Of a stretch of DNA of 41,065 nt, positions 1-7,876 are shown piece by piece. The position numbers and the translations under genes are program-made. The first letter of the stretch is position 1. The number at the start of each line of letters is the position of its first letter. The notes beneath the pieces were generated by a model. That model was not told the DNA's origin, did not search any database, and was given only the letters and a program-made list of their open reading frames with translations. Source of the DNA: Chloroflexota bacterium (lineage in GTDB: Bacteria; Chloroflexota; Dehalococcoidia; Lucifugimonadales; Australimonadaceae); contig JAPPHT010000071.1 in the NCBI GenBank assembly GCA_028874795.1, positions 1 to 41,065 of the forward strand, in the 5' to 3' direction.

Positions 1-1100
1 GTCGGCTTGTACTCGTAGCTGGTGTAGTACTCGGTGCTGACGCCGATGATGACGCCCGCGCCGAGTCCGACGGCGACCGCGCCCCAGAACTGCCAGACCT
101 TGTCCATGCCGAACCCGCCGTCGACCTCGAACAGCCAGTAGATGGCGCCGAAGGAGCCGATCAGCGCGAGGAAGCCCGCAGCGAAGATGCCGCGCCGCAG
201 CGACCAGAGCAGGCTTCCGATGCTGGTCGTCTCGCCCGTGCGGACGATGAACGTGCCGATGATGGATGCGGCGATGCCGACGGCGGCGATGATGAAGGGA
301 AGAACCGCAAGGCTGGAGTCGACATCGATATCGACACGGGACTCGTCAACGCCGATGAGGACCGCCGTGCCCGTCGCAGCGAGGGCGAGGCTCGCGATGA
401 TGGAGCCGACGTAGGACTCGAAGAGGTCCGCGCCCATGCCGGCGACGTCGCCAACGTTGTCACCAACGTTGTCTGCGATGACCGCGGCGTTGCGGGGGTC
501 GTCCTCCGGGATACCGGCCTCGACCTTGCCCGCGAGGTCGCCGCCGACATCGGCGGCCTTGGTGTAGATGCCGCCGCCAACACGCGCGAAGAGGGCGATG
601 CTGGACGCGCCGAAGCTGAACCCGGCGACGATGTCCTTGTCCCCGAAGACGATCCAGAGGATGACCGCGCCGAGCAGTCCGATGCCGACGACGGTGATGC
701 CCATGACACCGCCGCTCGAGAACGCGACGCGGAGCGCCCGGTTCAGGCCGGTGCGCGCGGCTGAGGCCGTGCGCATGTTGGACTTGACCGCGATGCGCAT
801 GCCGATGAAGCCCGCGAGCGCCGAAGAGATGGCGCCCACGATGTAGGCGATCGCAGTCGCGGGGTCCTGCTCCTCACGGGCGAAGCCGAGCGCGAGCAGC
901 ACGATGAACACGATGACGACGAACCCCGCGAGCACGGTGTATTCGCGCTTGAGGAAGGCGTTCGCGCCCTCTTGGATAGCCGCGCCGATCTCCTGCATGC
1001 GCTCGGTGCCTTCGTCGGCTTTGAGCACGCGCACAGCGAGATGCGCAGCAAAAGCGAGCGCCACGGCGCCCGCAACGATGGCCAGTATGAGGCCTTCCAT
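1..1100 (-). CDS. hppA: Membrane-bound proton-translocating pyrophosphatase (partial, C-terminus beyond window)
   Basis: Hydrolyses pyrophosphate and pumps H+ (or Na+) across the cytoplasmic membrane. Reading the minus strand gives an open frame of about 366 residues that runs off the window start. Seen: N-terminal membrane helix, the family motif EGANAFLKREY near residue 45, the catalytic loop GGIYTKAADVG near residue 176, and the acidic DNVGDNVGD motif near residue 210. These bind Mg-PPi in this family. The frame stops short of the GNTT(A/K)A region that separates K+-dependent from K+-independent enzymes, so that class cannot be read. Start: GGGAGG lies 9 nt before the ATG at 1100; another in-frame ATG at 1106 is only 3 nt from it. 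The gene follows the translin gene and the inserted cassette on the same strand and has its own likely promoter. Confidence 0.95.
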   Translation of the reverse strand, partial: MEGLILAIVAGAVALAFAAHLAVRVLKADEGTERMQEIGAAIQEGANAFLKREYTVLAGFVVIVFIVLLALGFAREEQDPATAIAYIVGAISSALAGFIGMRIAVKSNMRTASAARTGLNRALRVAFSSGGVMGITVVGIGLLGAVILWIVFGDKDIVAGFSFGASSIALFARVGGGIYTKAADVGGDLAGKVEAGIPEDDPRNAAVIADNVGDNVGDVAGMGADLFESYVGSIIASLALAATGTAVLIGVDESRVDIDVDSSLAVLPFIIAAVGIAASIIGTFIVRTGETTSIGSLLWSLRRGIFAAGFLALIGSFGAIYWLFEVDGGFGMDKVWQFWGAVAVGLGAGVIIGVSTEYYTSYEYKP

Positions 1101-1181
1101 CAGCATCTACCTCCCGGGGGCATGGGCACGGCCCACCACTGCCCCGCACGTGTGATTCTCGCCGGATACCGGCAGTGGGCT

Positions 1182-1211
1182 ATTGTCTCCGTCAGGGCGC
1201 CTTCAGGTCAA
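1182..1211 (-). promoter_or_regulatory. Probable sigma-70 promoter of hppA
   Basis: On the minus strand TTGACC (1211-1206) and GACAAT (1187-1182) are 18 nt apart. This leaves an untranslated leader of about 75 nt before hppA. The -35 box matches consensus at 5 of 6 positions and the -10 at 4 of 6. The leader includes a short GCCGG...CCGGC palindrome. Confidence 0.45.
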
Positions 1212-1235
1212 ACCGGCGACACTGAACACACGGCG

Positions 1236-1296
1236 CCGTCACGTGTCGGAGCGGTCGTTGAGCAACCGTTCCAGGCGGCGCTGGCGCATGGTCATG
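1236..1296. repeat. Left copy of a 61-bp direct repeat: displaced translin 3' end
   Basis: This copy matches 3017-3077 with 5 mismatches, and 1259-1296 is identical to 3040-3077 (38 bp). Read on the minus strand, 1295-1239 encodes MTMRQRRLERLLNDRSDT and a stop. The intact translin gene ends MTMRQRRLERLLSERPGT. It is therefore a second, diverged but still open copy of the gene's last 18 codons plus stop, left behind downstream of the inserted cassette. Homology stops sharply at both edges. Confidence 0.9.
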
Positions 1297-1315
1297 CGGC
1301 AATGCGAGACAAGGA

Positions 1316-1834
1316 TTAGAAGAGGTGTGGCTGCTCAGGCGGAGGCGGTATCTGCCGAATCACAAGCGCGAGGTGTTCCCAGCGGTGGCACCCAAGAGAC
1401 TCCTTCAGGCAGGCTCCATGAACAGAGTGATCGTTGGAGATGACCACCCACCCATGGGCTTTCGCGAACGCCACCACCTCTGCATCAGCGGCATCGCGTC
1501 CCGCTCGGCTCCTCCAGAACCCACCGTAACTGACTCCCTCCACACTGAACTGAGGCCCGTACCGCGTGTCGATGTCGGGCAAGAGAGACCGAGCCGCACT
1601 GTCATCATCCACGACAACAACGACCTGCCCACGTGCGTGCCAGTCCTCCAACATCCGCTTGGACTGTCGTGAGATCGAACGAAAGCGTACGGTTTCCGCA
1701 AACGCTCCTGACGCTATGCGAAGCCTGCCCTGTTCGACGAGTTTGGACAACTCAGCGAACCTGCCGGCACTGTCGAGGTCAATGAGTGCGTCGGCGTCAC
1801 AGCAGTAGATGATGGTTGCAGGCTCAGACGCCAT
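1316..1834 (-). CDS. PIN-like (DUF4411-type) protein, probable toxin of a TA pair
   Basis: This 172-residue protein has the layout of a PIN-fold ribonuclease of the DUF4411 type. The N-terminal strand and acidic motif are CDADALIDL (D13), the middle acidic position is in FAETVR (E47), and the C-terminal block is DAADAEVVAFAKAHGWVVISND (acidic residues D114, D117 and D135). PIN proteins cleave RNA using a cluster of carboxylates, and those carboxylates are visible here. The gene starts 11 nt after the stop of the XRE/ImmA-like gene and is surely co-transcribed with it. DUF4411 proteins are known partners of XRE-COG2856 proteins, so a toxin role is inferred from family and pairing. The alternative is a non-toxic PIN-fold protein. 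Confidence 0.75.
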   Translation of the reverse strand: MASEPATIIYCCDADALIDLDSAGRFAELSKLVEQGRLRIASGAFAETVRFRSISRQSKRMLEDWHARGQVVVVVDDDSAARSLLPDIDTRYGPQFSVEGVSYGGFWRSRAGRDAADAEVVAFAKAHGWVVISNDHSVHGACLKESLGCHRWEHLALVIRQIPPPPEQPHLF

Positions 1835-1845
1835 GGAACGCTCTG

Positions 1846-2997
1846 CTAAGTGCTTCCAGCCCTGATGAAGTCACGGAATTTCTTGACTGGTGTACCCAGC
1901 ACATCGTCGACATCGAGCGGGGACACTATTCCGCTCTCGGATGCCGCGAGTACGAGGTCCGACATCCGAGAGCCAAGTTCACGGTACTTGAGGACTACCC
2001 TCTTCTGGCCACCCCCTCTTCCACGTCCGAAGGGTCTACGCTTCTCCCAAGCGGTTCGCTGTTTGCGATAGTAGCCGTCCGGAGCAAGCTTCATGTCTTC
2101 GAGGCTGATGGCAACCACATCGCGGCTGGCGTGGAACGGTTCCCGAATGAGGTTCAACTCCGACTCTGTCCAATATTCCTTGAATAGTCTTAGGCCTAAG
2201 TCGGACAACCGACTGTGCAACGCGTCGAACGGCACTATAGCCCGAGCGGCCAAGCGGTTCGCGAATGTCTCCACATTCGGCTGCCCCCGGAAGTCACAGA
2301 CTAGACCAGCACGGTGCGCAAGTATGTGCGCAAACTCATGGAGCAGCGTGAAGACCCGCCCTGTTGCGCTCTCTGTATCCCAGTGGTTGACTAGAATCCC
2401 AGGTACGCCATCCTCAGGCCAAGTTGATGCCCCGCGGACGCCTCCAAAGGGAAGCGTCATCGAAAAGACGAAGACACCACATTGCTCAACCGCCTGCCGC
2501 CAGCCAGCGAACGCTTCATCGGGCGAATCCCAGGACTCACGCACTTCTTGTGTCACTCCCAACAGCTGTACTGCCTGCTGCGCTGCTTCGGCGGGGTCAT
2601 GCAGTGGGAACTCAGGAATGCGCGCAACCTTCGAAAGCCCCAACATCTCCATCCAGTCCCCCGCTACCTCCACATAGCGCAGGAACCGCCGAAGCGTCTT
2701 GTGCGATTCGTAGGTGAGCTTCTTATCGGGGTCAAGGCCCCGAAAGTCCAACTGCCGGGGTTCCGGAGGCGGGGCGTCGAGGAAGAAATGCCCTACAGGA
2801 CAGAGATACAGCTCGGCAAGTAGCCGTAGGTCAGCGAGCAACGGTAGCGCGTCCCCATCTTCCCATGCATGGACCAGTGAGACATTGACCTTGAGGTGGT
2901 CAGCAACATATGGAACAGTCAGGCCCACCTGCTCGCGTTCCCATCTGAGCATGAAGGGCGTTACCCAATCGGTAGAAGATGGCGTTTCTGTTACCAC
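1846..2997 (-). CDS. XRE-family HTH plus ImmA/IrrE-type metallopeptidase, probable antitoxin/regulator
   Basis: The protein has 383 residues. An N-terminal XRE-type helix-turn-helix (about residues 17-60, centred on VADHLKVNVSLVHAWEDG) is followed by a COG2856/ImmA-like zinc peptidase domain with LLHEFAHILAH. The HExxH is at 220-224 and a downstream conserved stretch VETFANRLAARAIVP sits at about 242-256. The C-terminal 90 residues are basic. Proteins of this build act as antitoxins or as repressor-cleaving regulators. The GTG start at 2997 has no clear Shine-Dalgarno and lies only 22 nt after the translin stop, so transcription probably reads in from translin. An internal start near residue 16 is possible. 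It pairs with the PIN-like gene downstream. Confidence 0.85.
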   Translation of the reverse strand: MVTETPSSTDWVTPFMLRWEREQVGLTVPYVADHLKVNVSLVHAWEDGDALPLLADLRLLAELYLCPVGHFFLDAPPPEPRQLDFRGLDPDKKLTYESHKTLRRFLRYVEVAGDWMEMLGLSKVARIPEFPLHDPAEAAQQAVQLLGVTQEVRESWDSPDEAFAGWRQAVEQCGVFVFSMTLPFGGVRGASTWPEDGVPGILVNHWDTESATGRVFTLLHEFAHILAHRAGLVCDFRGQPNVETFANRLAARAIVPFDALHSRLSDLGLRLFKEYWTESELNLIREPFHASRDVVAISLEDMKLAPDGYYRKQRTAWEKRRPFGRGRGGGQKRVVLKYRELGSRMSDLVLAASESGIVSPLDVDDVLGTPVKKFRDFIRAGST

Positions 2998-3016
2998 GGG
3001 AGCAATCCTACCCGCT

Positions 3017-3077
3017 CCGTCACGTGCCGGGACGCTCGCTGAGCAACCGTTCCAGGCGGCGCTGGCGCATGGTCATG
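3017..3077. repeat. Right copy of the 61-bp direct repeat, inside the 3' end of the translin gene
   Basis: This copy covers the last 18 codons and stop of the intact translin-family gene. It is 56/61 identical to 1236-1296, with a perfect 38-bp core at 3040-3077. See the left copy and the cassette entry. Confidence 0.9.
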
Positions 3078-3667
3078 GTGAGGTCGCCGCGCGTGCGTTC
3101 GAGGACGCCGCGGAGCTGGTCGGTCGTGCGGCGGAGGCCGGAGGTGAGGGCGTCCGGAAAGTCCATGACGACGAGGATGTTGTAGACGTCGTCCATGTAG
3201 CGCATGAGCTCCTCGGCGCGGGAGTCGTCATCGCGGCGGAGGGAGTCGAGGATGTAGCGCCGCAGTTCGCTCGCGGCCTCGGCCAGGCCGTTCAGGTAGG
3301 ACGGCGTTTCAACGCCGATGTCCGCAGGGAGCGGGAGTTCCGTGCGCGCGATGAAGGCGAGCACTGCGCACGCCTCCGCATACTCCTTCTGAGCGTCCTG
3401 GGTGTAGCCGGTGAAGTAGAGGTCCGGGTGACCCTCGAGGGTCTGCTGGGTCTCGCGCACGAGGGCGTCCGCCGCCGCGATGAGCTGGCGCGCCTCCTCA
3501 AGCTCGTTCCGGTGGATGGCGCGTATGGCGTTGGCCGAGGTCCGCACGACCTCCCGGGAAACGCGGATCGCCTGCTCACGCCGTTCGTGCTTGGCGCGGA
3601 ACTCGTCGAGTGAACGGGCGGCTATCTCGTCTATGCGGGCCTGGGTGCTGCCGGTTGCGTCGTCCAT
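3020..3667 (-). CDS. Translin-family protein
   Basis: The protein has 215 residues and is all-helical by composition. It carries translin/TRAX signatures in order: AIRVSREVVRTSANAIRAIH (33-52), the block YTQDAQKEYAEACAVLAF, a YLNGLAEAASELRRYILDSL stretch, a DFPDAL motif, and GLRRTTDQLRGVLERTRGDL near the end. Translins form ring-shaped oligomers that bind single-stranded nucleic acid, and TRAX subunits are RNases using carboxylates. The KEYAEA acidic pair is present here, but nuclease activity cannot be judged from sequence alone. Bacterial members are less studied than eukaryotic ones. Its 3' end is duplicated at 1239-1295 and a two-gene cassette now separates it from hppA, which was probably its direct neighbour before. 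Confidence 0.8.
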   Translation of the reverse strand: MDDATGSTQARIDEIAARSLDEFRAKHERREQAIRVSREVVRTSANAIRAIHRNELEEARQLIAAADALVRETQQTLEGHPDLYFTGYTQDAQKEYAEACAVLAFIARTELPLPADIGVETPSYLNGLAEAASELRRYILDSLRRDDDSRAEELMRYMDDVYNILVVMDFPDALTSGLRRTTDQLRGVLERTRGDLTMTMRQRRLERLLSERPGT

Positions 3668-3757
3668 GCGGCATAGCCTAGCAGACAGGAGAACGGGGGC
3701 GAGGTTGCGCGCTGAAGCGCGGGCCTCCGCAGGACGGCCGGGCTGATTGTGCGGCGT

Positions 3758-3785
3758 TTCACTTACGCTCCTGCTGTGCTATGCT
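3758..3785 (+). promoter_or_regulatory. Probable promoter of the nuo operon (extended -10)
   Basis: TTCACT (3758-3763) and TATGCT (3780-3785) are 16 nt apart, with TGC directly before the -10, giving an extended -10. It lies about 70 nt upstream of nuoB in the divergent gap between translin and nuoB (3668-3852), which is too short for another gene such as nuoA. Confidence 0.45.
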
Positions 3786-3852
3786 CGCGCTCGTGGTGAC
3801 TCTCAGTTCCGGCGGGGTTTGACCCTGTCGCGGAGGAGTCTTCGAGCAGGCC

Positions 3853-4527
3853 ATGGTCAACCCAAACGAGCATGCGCCGTTATCCGTGCCTTCTCTCCTG
3901 ACAGGAGCAGAGGAGCGCGGCGCGGTCTACGGACAGACGATGCCCGGTTGGGACGTCGACCGCATCGAAGGCGAGGCCGTCGAGCAGTTGAAGTGGAGCG
4001 CGCAGGAAGCGTTCCCCGACCCCGCGATCCAGGTGCCGGAAGATATCGCGAGCAACGTGGCGGTGACGTCCGTGGACGCGTTGCTCAACTGGGGCCGCCG
4101 TTCGGCGGTCTGGCCGGTGGCGTTCGGGCTCGCGTGCTGCGTGTTCGAGATGATCGCCTCGGCGATGTCGCGGTTCGACCTCGCTCGGTTCGGCATGGAG
4201 GCGATGCGAGCGACGCCCCGCCAGGCGGACCTGCTCATCGTGTCGGGCACGCTCACGTGGAAGATGGCGCCCGCGGTGCGGCGCATCTACGACCAGATGG
4301 CGGAGCCGAAGTGGGTCATCGCGATGGGTGTCTGCGCGACCAGCGGCGGCCCGTACTACCAGGGCTACAGCGTCGTGCCCGGTGTGAACCACATCGTGCC
4401 GGTGGACGTCTACGTGCCGGGATGCCCTCCCCGCCCTGACGCCCTGCTCTACGGCATCATGCAACTGCACGAGAAGATCAAGCGGTACAGCGTGGGGAGC
4501 GACGCCGCAGGAGTGGACCGCGCATGA
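3853..4527 (+). CDS. nuoB: NADH-quinone oxidoreductase subunit B
   Basis: This peripheral-arm subunit carries the terminal [4Fe-4S] cluster N2 next to the quinone site. All four ligands are visible: the tandem Cys pair C95-C96 in [11 protein letters not shown]161 in MGVCATSGG, and C191 in VPGCPPRPD. At 224 residues it has about 50 extra N-terminal residues compared with common NuoB proteins. An internal ATG at 3940 (MPGWDVDR) would shorten it. GGAGGAG at 3832-3838 is 14 nt from the chosen ATG, somewhat far. It is the first gene of the operon here: no nuoA precedes it. Its 3' end overlaps nuoC by 4 nt. Confidence 0.96.
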   Translation: MVNPNEHAPLSVPSLLTGAEERGAVYGQTMPGWDVDRIEGEAVEQLKWSAQEAFPDPAIQVPEDIASNVAVTSVDALLNWGRRSAVWPVAFGLACCVFEMIASAMSRFDLARFGMEAMRATPRQADLLIVSGTLTWKMAPAVRRIYDQMAEPKWVIAMGVCATSGGPYYQGYSVVPGVNHIVPVDVYVPGCPPRPDALLYGIMQLHEKIKRYSVGSDAAGVDRA

Positions 4528-5000
4528 CGACCGCGACGGCAGGCAGCGCGCTCGCCGAGTCGCTGCGCTTTCCGTTCCCGGACGCCGTGGTCGAGTCGGA
4601 CGAGAGCGCGGTATGGGTGGAGCCGAGCGCGATAGCAGATGTGTGCGCGTTCCTCCGCGATGACCCCGCGCACGACTACAAGATGCTGGGGTCGCTCACG
4701 GCGGTGGACTACGTCGAATACTTCGAGGTGGTCTACCACCTCACGTCCCTCAGCAGGAACGCGACCGCCATCCTGAAGGCCCGGGTGTACGGGCGCGACG
4801 ACGTCTCGCTGCCGAGCGTCACCGGCGTGTGGCGCGGCGCGACGCTCCAGGAGCGAGAGGCCTGGGACCTGATGGGCGTGGGCTTCGACGGCCACCCCAA
4901 CCTCAAGCGCATCCTCACGTGGGAGGGGTTCCAGGGGCACCCGCTGCGGCGCGACTATCTGGAGCCGCCACTCCCGTACTCGTGGCCGCAGGGGGGCTGA
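4524..5000 (+). CDS. nuoC: NADH-quinone oxidoreductase subunit C
   Basis: This 158-residue peripheral-arm subunit (30-kDa family) docks against NuoD near the quinone chamber. The family signature is clear in the C-terminal third: [20 protein letters not shown] followed by a GHPLRRDY block. The ATG overlaps the nuoB stop (ATGA), so translation is likely coupled. It is separate from nuoD, unlike the fused nuoCD of enterobacteria. Confidence 0.95.
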   Translation: MTTATAGSALAESLRFPFPDAVVESDESAVWVEPSAIADVCAFLRDDPAHDYKMLGSLTAVDYVEYFEVVYHLTSLSRNATAILKARVYGRDDVSLPSVTGVWRGATLQEREAWDLMGVGFDGHPNLKRILTWEGFQGHPLRRDYLEPPLPYSWPQGG

Positions 5001-5002
5001 CG

Positions 5003-6109
5003 ATGACGATGCGCACCGAGCCGGTCGTCGTCAACATGGGGCCGCACCACCCCAGCACCCACGGCGTGTTCCGCATGAAGCTTACGTTCGACGGCGAGAA
5101 CATCCTCGAAGCGGAGCCGGTCATCGGTTACCTGCACCGGGGCACGGAGAAGCTGGCGGAGGAGCGGCAGTACACCCAGGTCATCACGCTCACGGACCGG
5201 CTGGACTACGTCGCGTCGATGACGAACAACCAGGCGTACGTGCTGTCGTGCGAGCGGCTGGTGGGCATCGAACCGCCGGACCGGGGGAAGTACCTGCGCG
5301 TCATCGCGGCGGAGTTGCAGCGCATCGCGAGCCATCTCATCGGAGTGGGCTTCTTCCTGCAGGAGTTGGGCGTGTTCGGCGGAACGGCGCTGATGTACGC
5401 ATTCCGCGAACGCGAGCGCATCCTGGACATGTTCGAGATGCTCTGCGGCGCACGCATCACGCTCACGTACATGCGCATCGGAGGCGTCCTGCAGGACGCA
5501 CCGGAGGAGTTCTGGCCCGCGCTGCGCTCCTTTCTGAACGACATGCCGGGGTATGCCGACGAGTTGCAGGCGCTGGTGTTCGACAGCGAGATCGTGCGGA
5601 GCCGGACCGTCGGCGTCGCGCCGGTCTCGGCGGAGGACGCCGTCGCGGCGTCGTTCACGGGCCCCATCCTGCGCGCGTCCGGTGTCGCGTGGGACTGGCG
5701 CAAGGCAGCGCCCTACGACGCGTACGACCGCGTGGAGTTCGACGTGCCGACGTGCGAGGGCGGGGACAACTACGACCGGTTCTGGGTGCGGATGCTCGAG
5801 GTACGGCAGTCGCTCCGCATCATCGAGCAGTGCTGCGAGCAGATCGAGCCGGGGCCGGTGCGGGCGACCATGGCCATGCTGTTCCGCCCCCCGCCGGGCG
5901 AGGCCTACGTGCCCATCGAGGCGCCCAAGGGAGAGCTGGGGTTCTACCTGGTGAGCGACGGCACGATAGCCCCGTACCGCTGCCACGTCCGCTCCCCTTC
6001 CTTCATGAGCCTGACGCTGTTCAGGGAGATGCTGGTGGGATGGAAACTGGCGGACGCGATCGTCACACTCGGCAGCCTCGACTTCAACATGGGTGAGGTT
6101 GACCGCTGA
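5003..6109 (+). CDS. nuoD: NADH-quinone oxidoreductase subunit D
   Basis: This 368-residue 49-kDa subunit forms the quinone-binding cavity with NuoB. Signatures: NMGPHHPSTHGVFRMKL at the N-terminus, EKLAEERQYTQ, the ERERILDMFE region, the late quinone-site block VRSPSFMSL, and the C-terminal end MGEVDR. The frame stays open upstream to 4829 but overlaps nuoC, and the canonical N-terminus begins at the ATG 2 nt after the nuoC stop. It ends with a 1-nt overlap onto nuoH. Confidence 0.96.
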   Translation: MTMRTEPVVVNMGPHHPSTHGVFRMKLTFDGENILEAEPVIGYLHRGTEKLAEERQYTQVITLTDRLDYVASMTNNQAYVLSCERLVGIEPPDRGKYLRVIAAELQRIASHLIGVGFFLQELGVFGGTALMYAFRERERILDMFEMLCGARITLTYMRIGGVLQDAPEEFWPALRSFLNDMPGYADELQALVFDSEIVRSRTVGVAPVSAEDAVAASFTGPILRASGVAWDWRKAAPYDAYDRVEFDVPTCEGGDNYDRFWVRMLEVRQSLRIIEQCCEQIEPGPVRATMAMLFRPPPGEAYVPIEAPKGELGFYLVSDGTIAPYRCHVRSPSFMSLTLFREMLVGWKLADAIVTLGSLDFNMGEVDR

Positions 6110-7281
6110 TGGGCGAAACGCTCGCAGGGAACGTCATCTACCGGAACGTCTACCAGTTCGTGCAGGACCTGCTGGGCGAGGAGTGGTCGTGGGTCGCATA
6201 CGCGGCGGCTGGGATGGCGATCATCCTGCTGGTCACCAACGCCGTCATGGCCATCGGGACGGTGTACACCTGGTTCGAGCGCAGGCTGCTCGGCCGCTTC
6301 CAGGGGCGATTGGGGCCGAACCGCGCCGGGCCGTTCGGCGTGCTCCAACCGATAGCCGACGCCATCAAACTGATCACGAAAGAAGACATCATCGCGGTCG
6401 GCGCCGACCGCATCGTGTTCACGCTCGCGCCCGTCGTCATGCTCGCGCCAACGCTGCTCGTGCTGGCGGTCATCCCGTTCGGCGCGGGGTCATGGGTCGC
6501 GGACCTGAACGTGGCGGTGCTGTACATCGCGGCGGTGAGCGGCATCTCGACGATCGCGGTCATGATGGCGGGGTACGCCTCGCCCAACAGCTTCTCGCTG
6601 TTCGGGAGCATGCGGGCTGTAGCGATGCTGGTGAGCTACGAGGTCCCGCTGGTGATGGCGCTGCTGGGCGTCACGGTGCTGGCGCAGTCCATGTCCCTCG
6701 TCGACGTGGTGGAGGCGCAGGCGCTGCCGTTTCTGCTCGTGACGCCGCTGGGAGCGCTCATCTTCCTCGCGGCTGTGTCGGCGGAGCTGAACCGCGCGCC
6801 GTTCGACGTGACGGAGGCGGAGTCCGAGCTGGTCTCCGGGTACATGACTGAGTACAGCGGCATGAAGTACGGCGTGTTCATGCTGGCGGAGTTCACGAAC
6901 ACCGTCGTGGCAGGCGCCATCTTCGCCGCGCTCTTCCTGCAGGGCTGGAAGTGGCCGGTCCTGCCGTCGCACGTGTGGTTCCTGCTCAAGGTGGCGGGGT
7001 TCGTGTTCGTCGCGGTCTGGGTGCGCGCCACGCTGCCGCGATACCGGCTCGACCAGATACTCGCGGTTGCGTGGAAGTACCTCTTCCCCCTGAGCCTGCT
7101 CAACGTGCTGCTGCTCGCGGCGGAGGTCATCGTCTGGCCGGAGCCCGGTGCGGCGGAGCTGGGCATCATGTCGGCGATCAACTGGGCCGTCACGATACCG
7201 GCGGCCGTGCTCTGGTCAAAGGTCGTATCGTTGCGCACTGCGCCGCCCATGGCAGCGGCGTTGTCGACGGAGGGTCGCTGA
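6109..7281 (+). CDS. nuoH: NADH-quinone oxidoreductase subunit H
   Basis: This membrane subunit of 390 residues links the peripheral arm to the proton-pumping arm and forms part of the quinone channel. Signatures: TWFERRLLGRFQGRLGPNRA near residue 48, the acidic quinone-channel loop AELNRAPFDVTEAESELVSG, and GMKYGVFMLAEF. About eight hydrophobic helices are seen. The ATG overlaps the nuoD stop by 1 nt and the gene ends with a 1-nt overlap onto nuoI. The N-terminus is about 30 residues longer than typical. Confidence 0.95.
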   Translation: MGETLAGNVIYRNVYQFVQDLLGEEWSWVAYAAAGMAIILLVTNAVMAIGTVYTWFERRLLGRFQGRLGPNRAGPFGVLQPIADAIKLITKEDIIAVGADRIVFTLAPVVMLAPTLLVLAVIPFGAGSWVADLNVAVLYIAAVSGISTIAVMMAGYASPNSFSLFGSMRAVAMLVSYEVPLVMALLGVTVLAQSMSLVDVVEAQALPFLLVTPLGALIFLAAVSAELNRAPFDVTEAESELVSGYMTEYSGMKYGVFMLAEFTNTVVAGAIFAALFLQGWKWPVLPSHVWFLLKVAGFVFVAVWVRATLPRYRLDQILAVAWKYLFPLSLLNVLLLAAEVIVWPEPGAAELGIMSAINWAVTIPAAVLWSKVVSLRTAPPMAAALSTEGR

Positions 7282-7874
7282 TGTACGGCGAAGGCATCCT
7301 GCGCGGGCTGGGCGTGACGCTCCGCAACCTCGTGCGGCGCCCGTTCACCATCCAGTACCCCGAGGCGCGGATCCCGCAGCATCCCCGCTTCCGGGGGCAG
7401 GAGTTCACGTGGTACGAGCAGAGGTGCACCGGCTGCGCGAGCTGCGCGAAGTACTGTCCGCTCGGCATCATCCGCATCGTCACCGATCCTGACGGCGGTA
7501 ACGAGCAGGACGGCGGCAGCTACAAGGTGGACGTATTCGACATCGACCAGGCCCGCTGCATGTACTGCGGGTTGTGTGTGGAGGCGTGCCCCTACGACGC
7601 ACTGCACATGGGCTCCGGCTTCGAGGCGGCCCGCTACCGCAGAGCGGACCTCGTGATCGACATCGACACGCTCAAGGAACGGGAGAAGCACCCGAGCACC
7701 TGGTTCCGGCCGCAGTTGGAACGTGAGAAGTCAGACCCGCACCACGACGCGCCCCAGGAGTGGGAGAGCGTCGGACGCGAGCCCTTCCTGTGGCATCCCA
7801 AGCGTCCCGGCCAGATGCCGGAGGAGATGGACCACCGCTCCAGCGCCTCGGGTGAGTACGGAGGCGAGCGTTAG
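7281..7874 (+). CDS. nuoI: NADH-quinone oxidoreductase subunit I (2x[4Fe-4S])
   Basis: This 197-residue protein carries two ferredoxin-type [4Fe-4S] clusters that pass electrons to NuoB. Both ligand sets are complete: CTGCASCAKYCP (C49, C52, C55, C59) and CMYCGLCVEACP (C93, C96, C99, C103). The C-terminal 60 residues are polar and acidic/basic, ending HRSSASGEYGGER. The frame is open upstream inside nuoH, but the ATG at 7281 gives the canonical N-terminus. In complexes without NuoEFG this is a plausible entry point for ferredoxin electrons (inference). Confidence 0.95.
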   Translation: MYGEGILRGLGVTLRNLVRRPFTIQYPEARIPQHPRFRGQEFTWYEQRCTGCASCAKYCPLGIIRIVTDPDGGNEQDGGSYKVDVFDIDQARCMYCGLCVEACPYDALHMGSGFEAARYRRADLVIDIDTLKEREKHPSTWFRPQLEREKSDPHHDAPQEWESVGREPFLWHPKRPGQMPEEMDHRSSASGEYGGER

Positions 7875-7876
7875 CC

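Larger units (their letters stand above)
1297..3016 (-). mobile_element. Inserted two-gene cassette bounded by duplicated translin 3' end
   Basis: The segment between the two 61-bp repeats carries only a PIN-like gene and an XRE/ImmA-like gene, both in the orientation of the target gene. The repeat-to-repeat period is 1,781 bp. The layout fits insertion at the 3' end of a gene, with the incoming DNA supplying a replacement 3' end so the target stays intact. No integrase, transposase or terminal inverted repeat is seen, so movement would need an enzyme in trans or homologous recombination. Base composition is lower in GC than the nuo genes where counted by hand (32 of 60 in 1861-1920 against 42 of 60 in 6661-6720), which supports foreign origin. 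The mobility itself is inferred. Confidence 0.6.

Noticed and set aside
161-1075. Several open frames on both strands inside hppA
   Set aside because: The true frame, open to the window edge, encodes hppA with its conserved motifs; the others are shadows.
3668-3852. Possible hidden nuoA upstream of nuoB
   Set aside because: The gap is only 185 nt and no frame shows NuoA-like helices.
4829-5002. N-terminal extension of nuoD
   Set aside because: It overlaps the well-supported nuoC and is not NuoD-like; the ATG at 5003 gives the family N-terminus.
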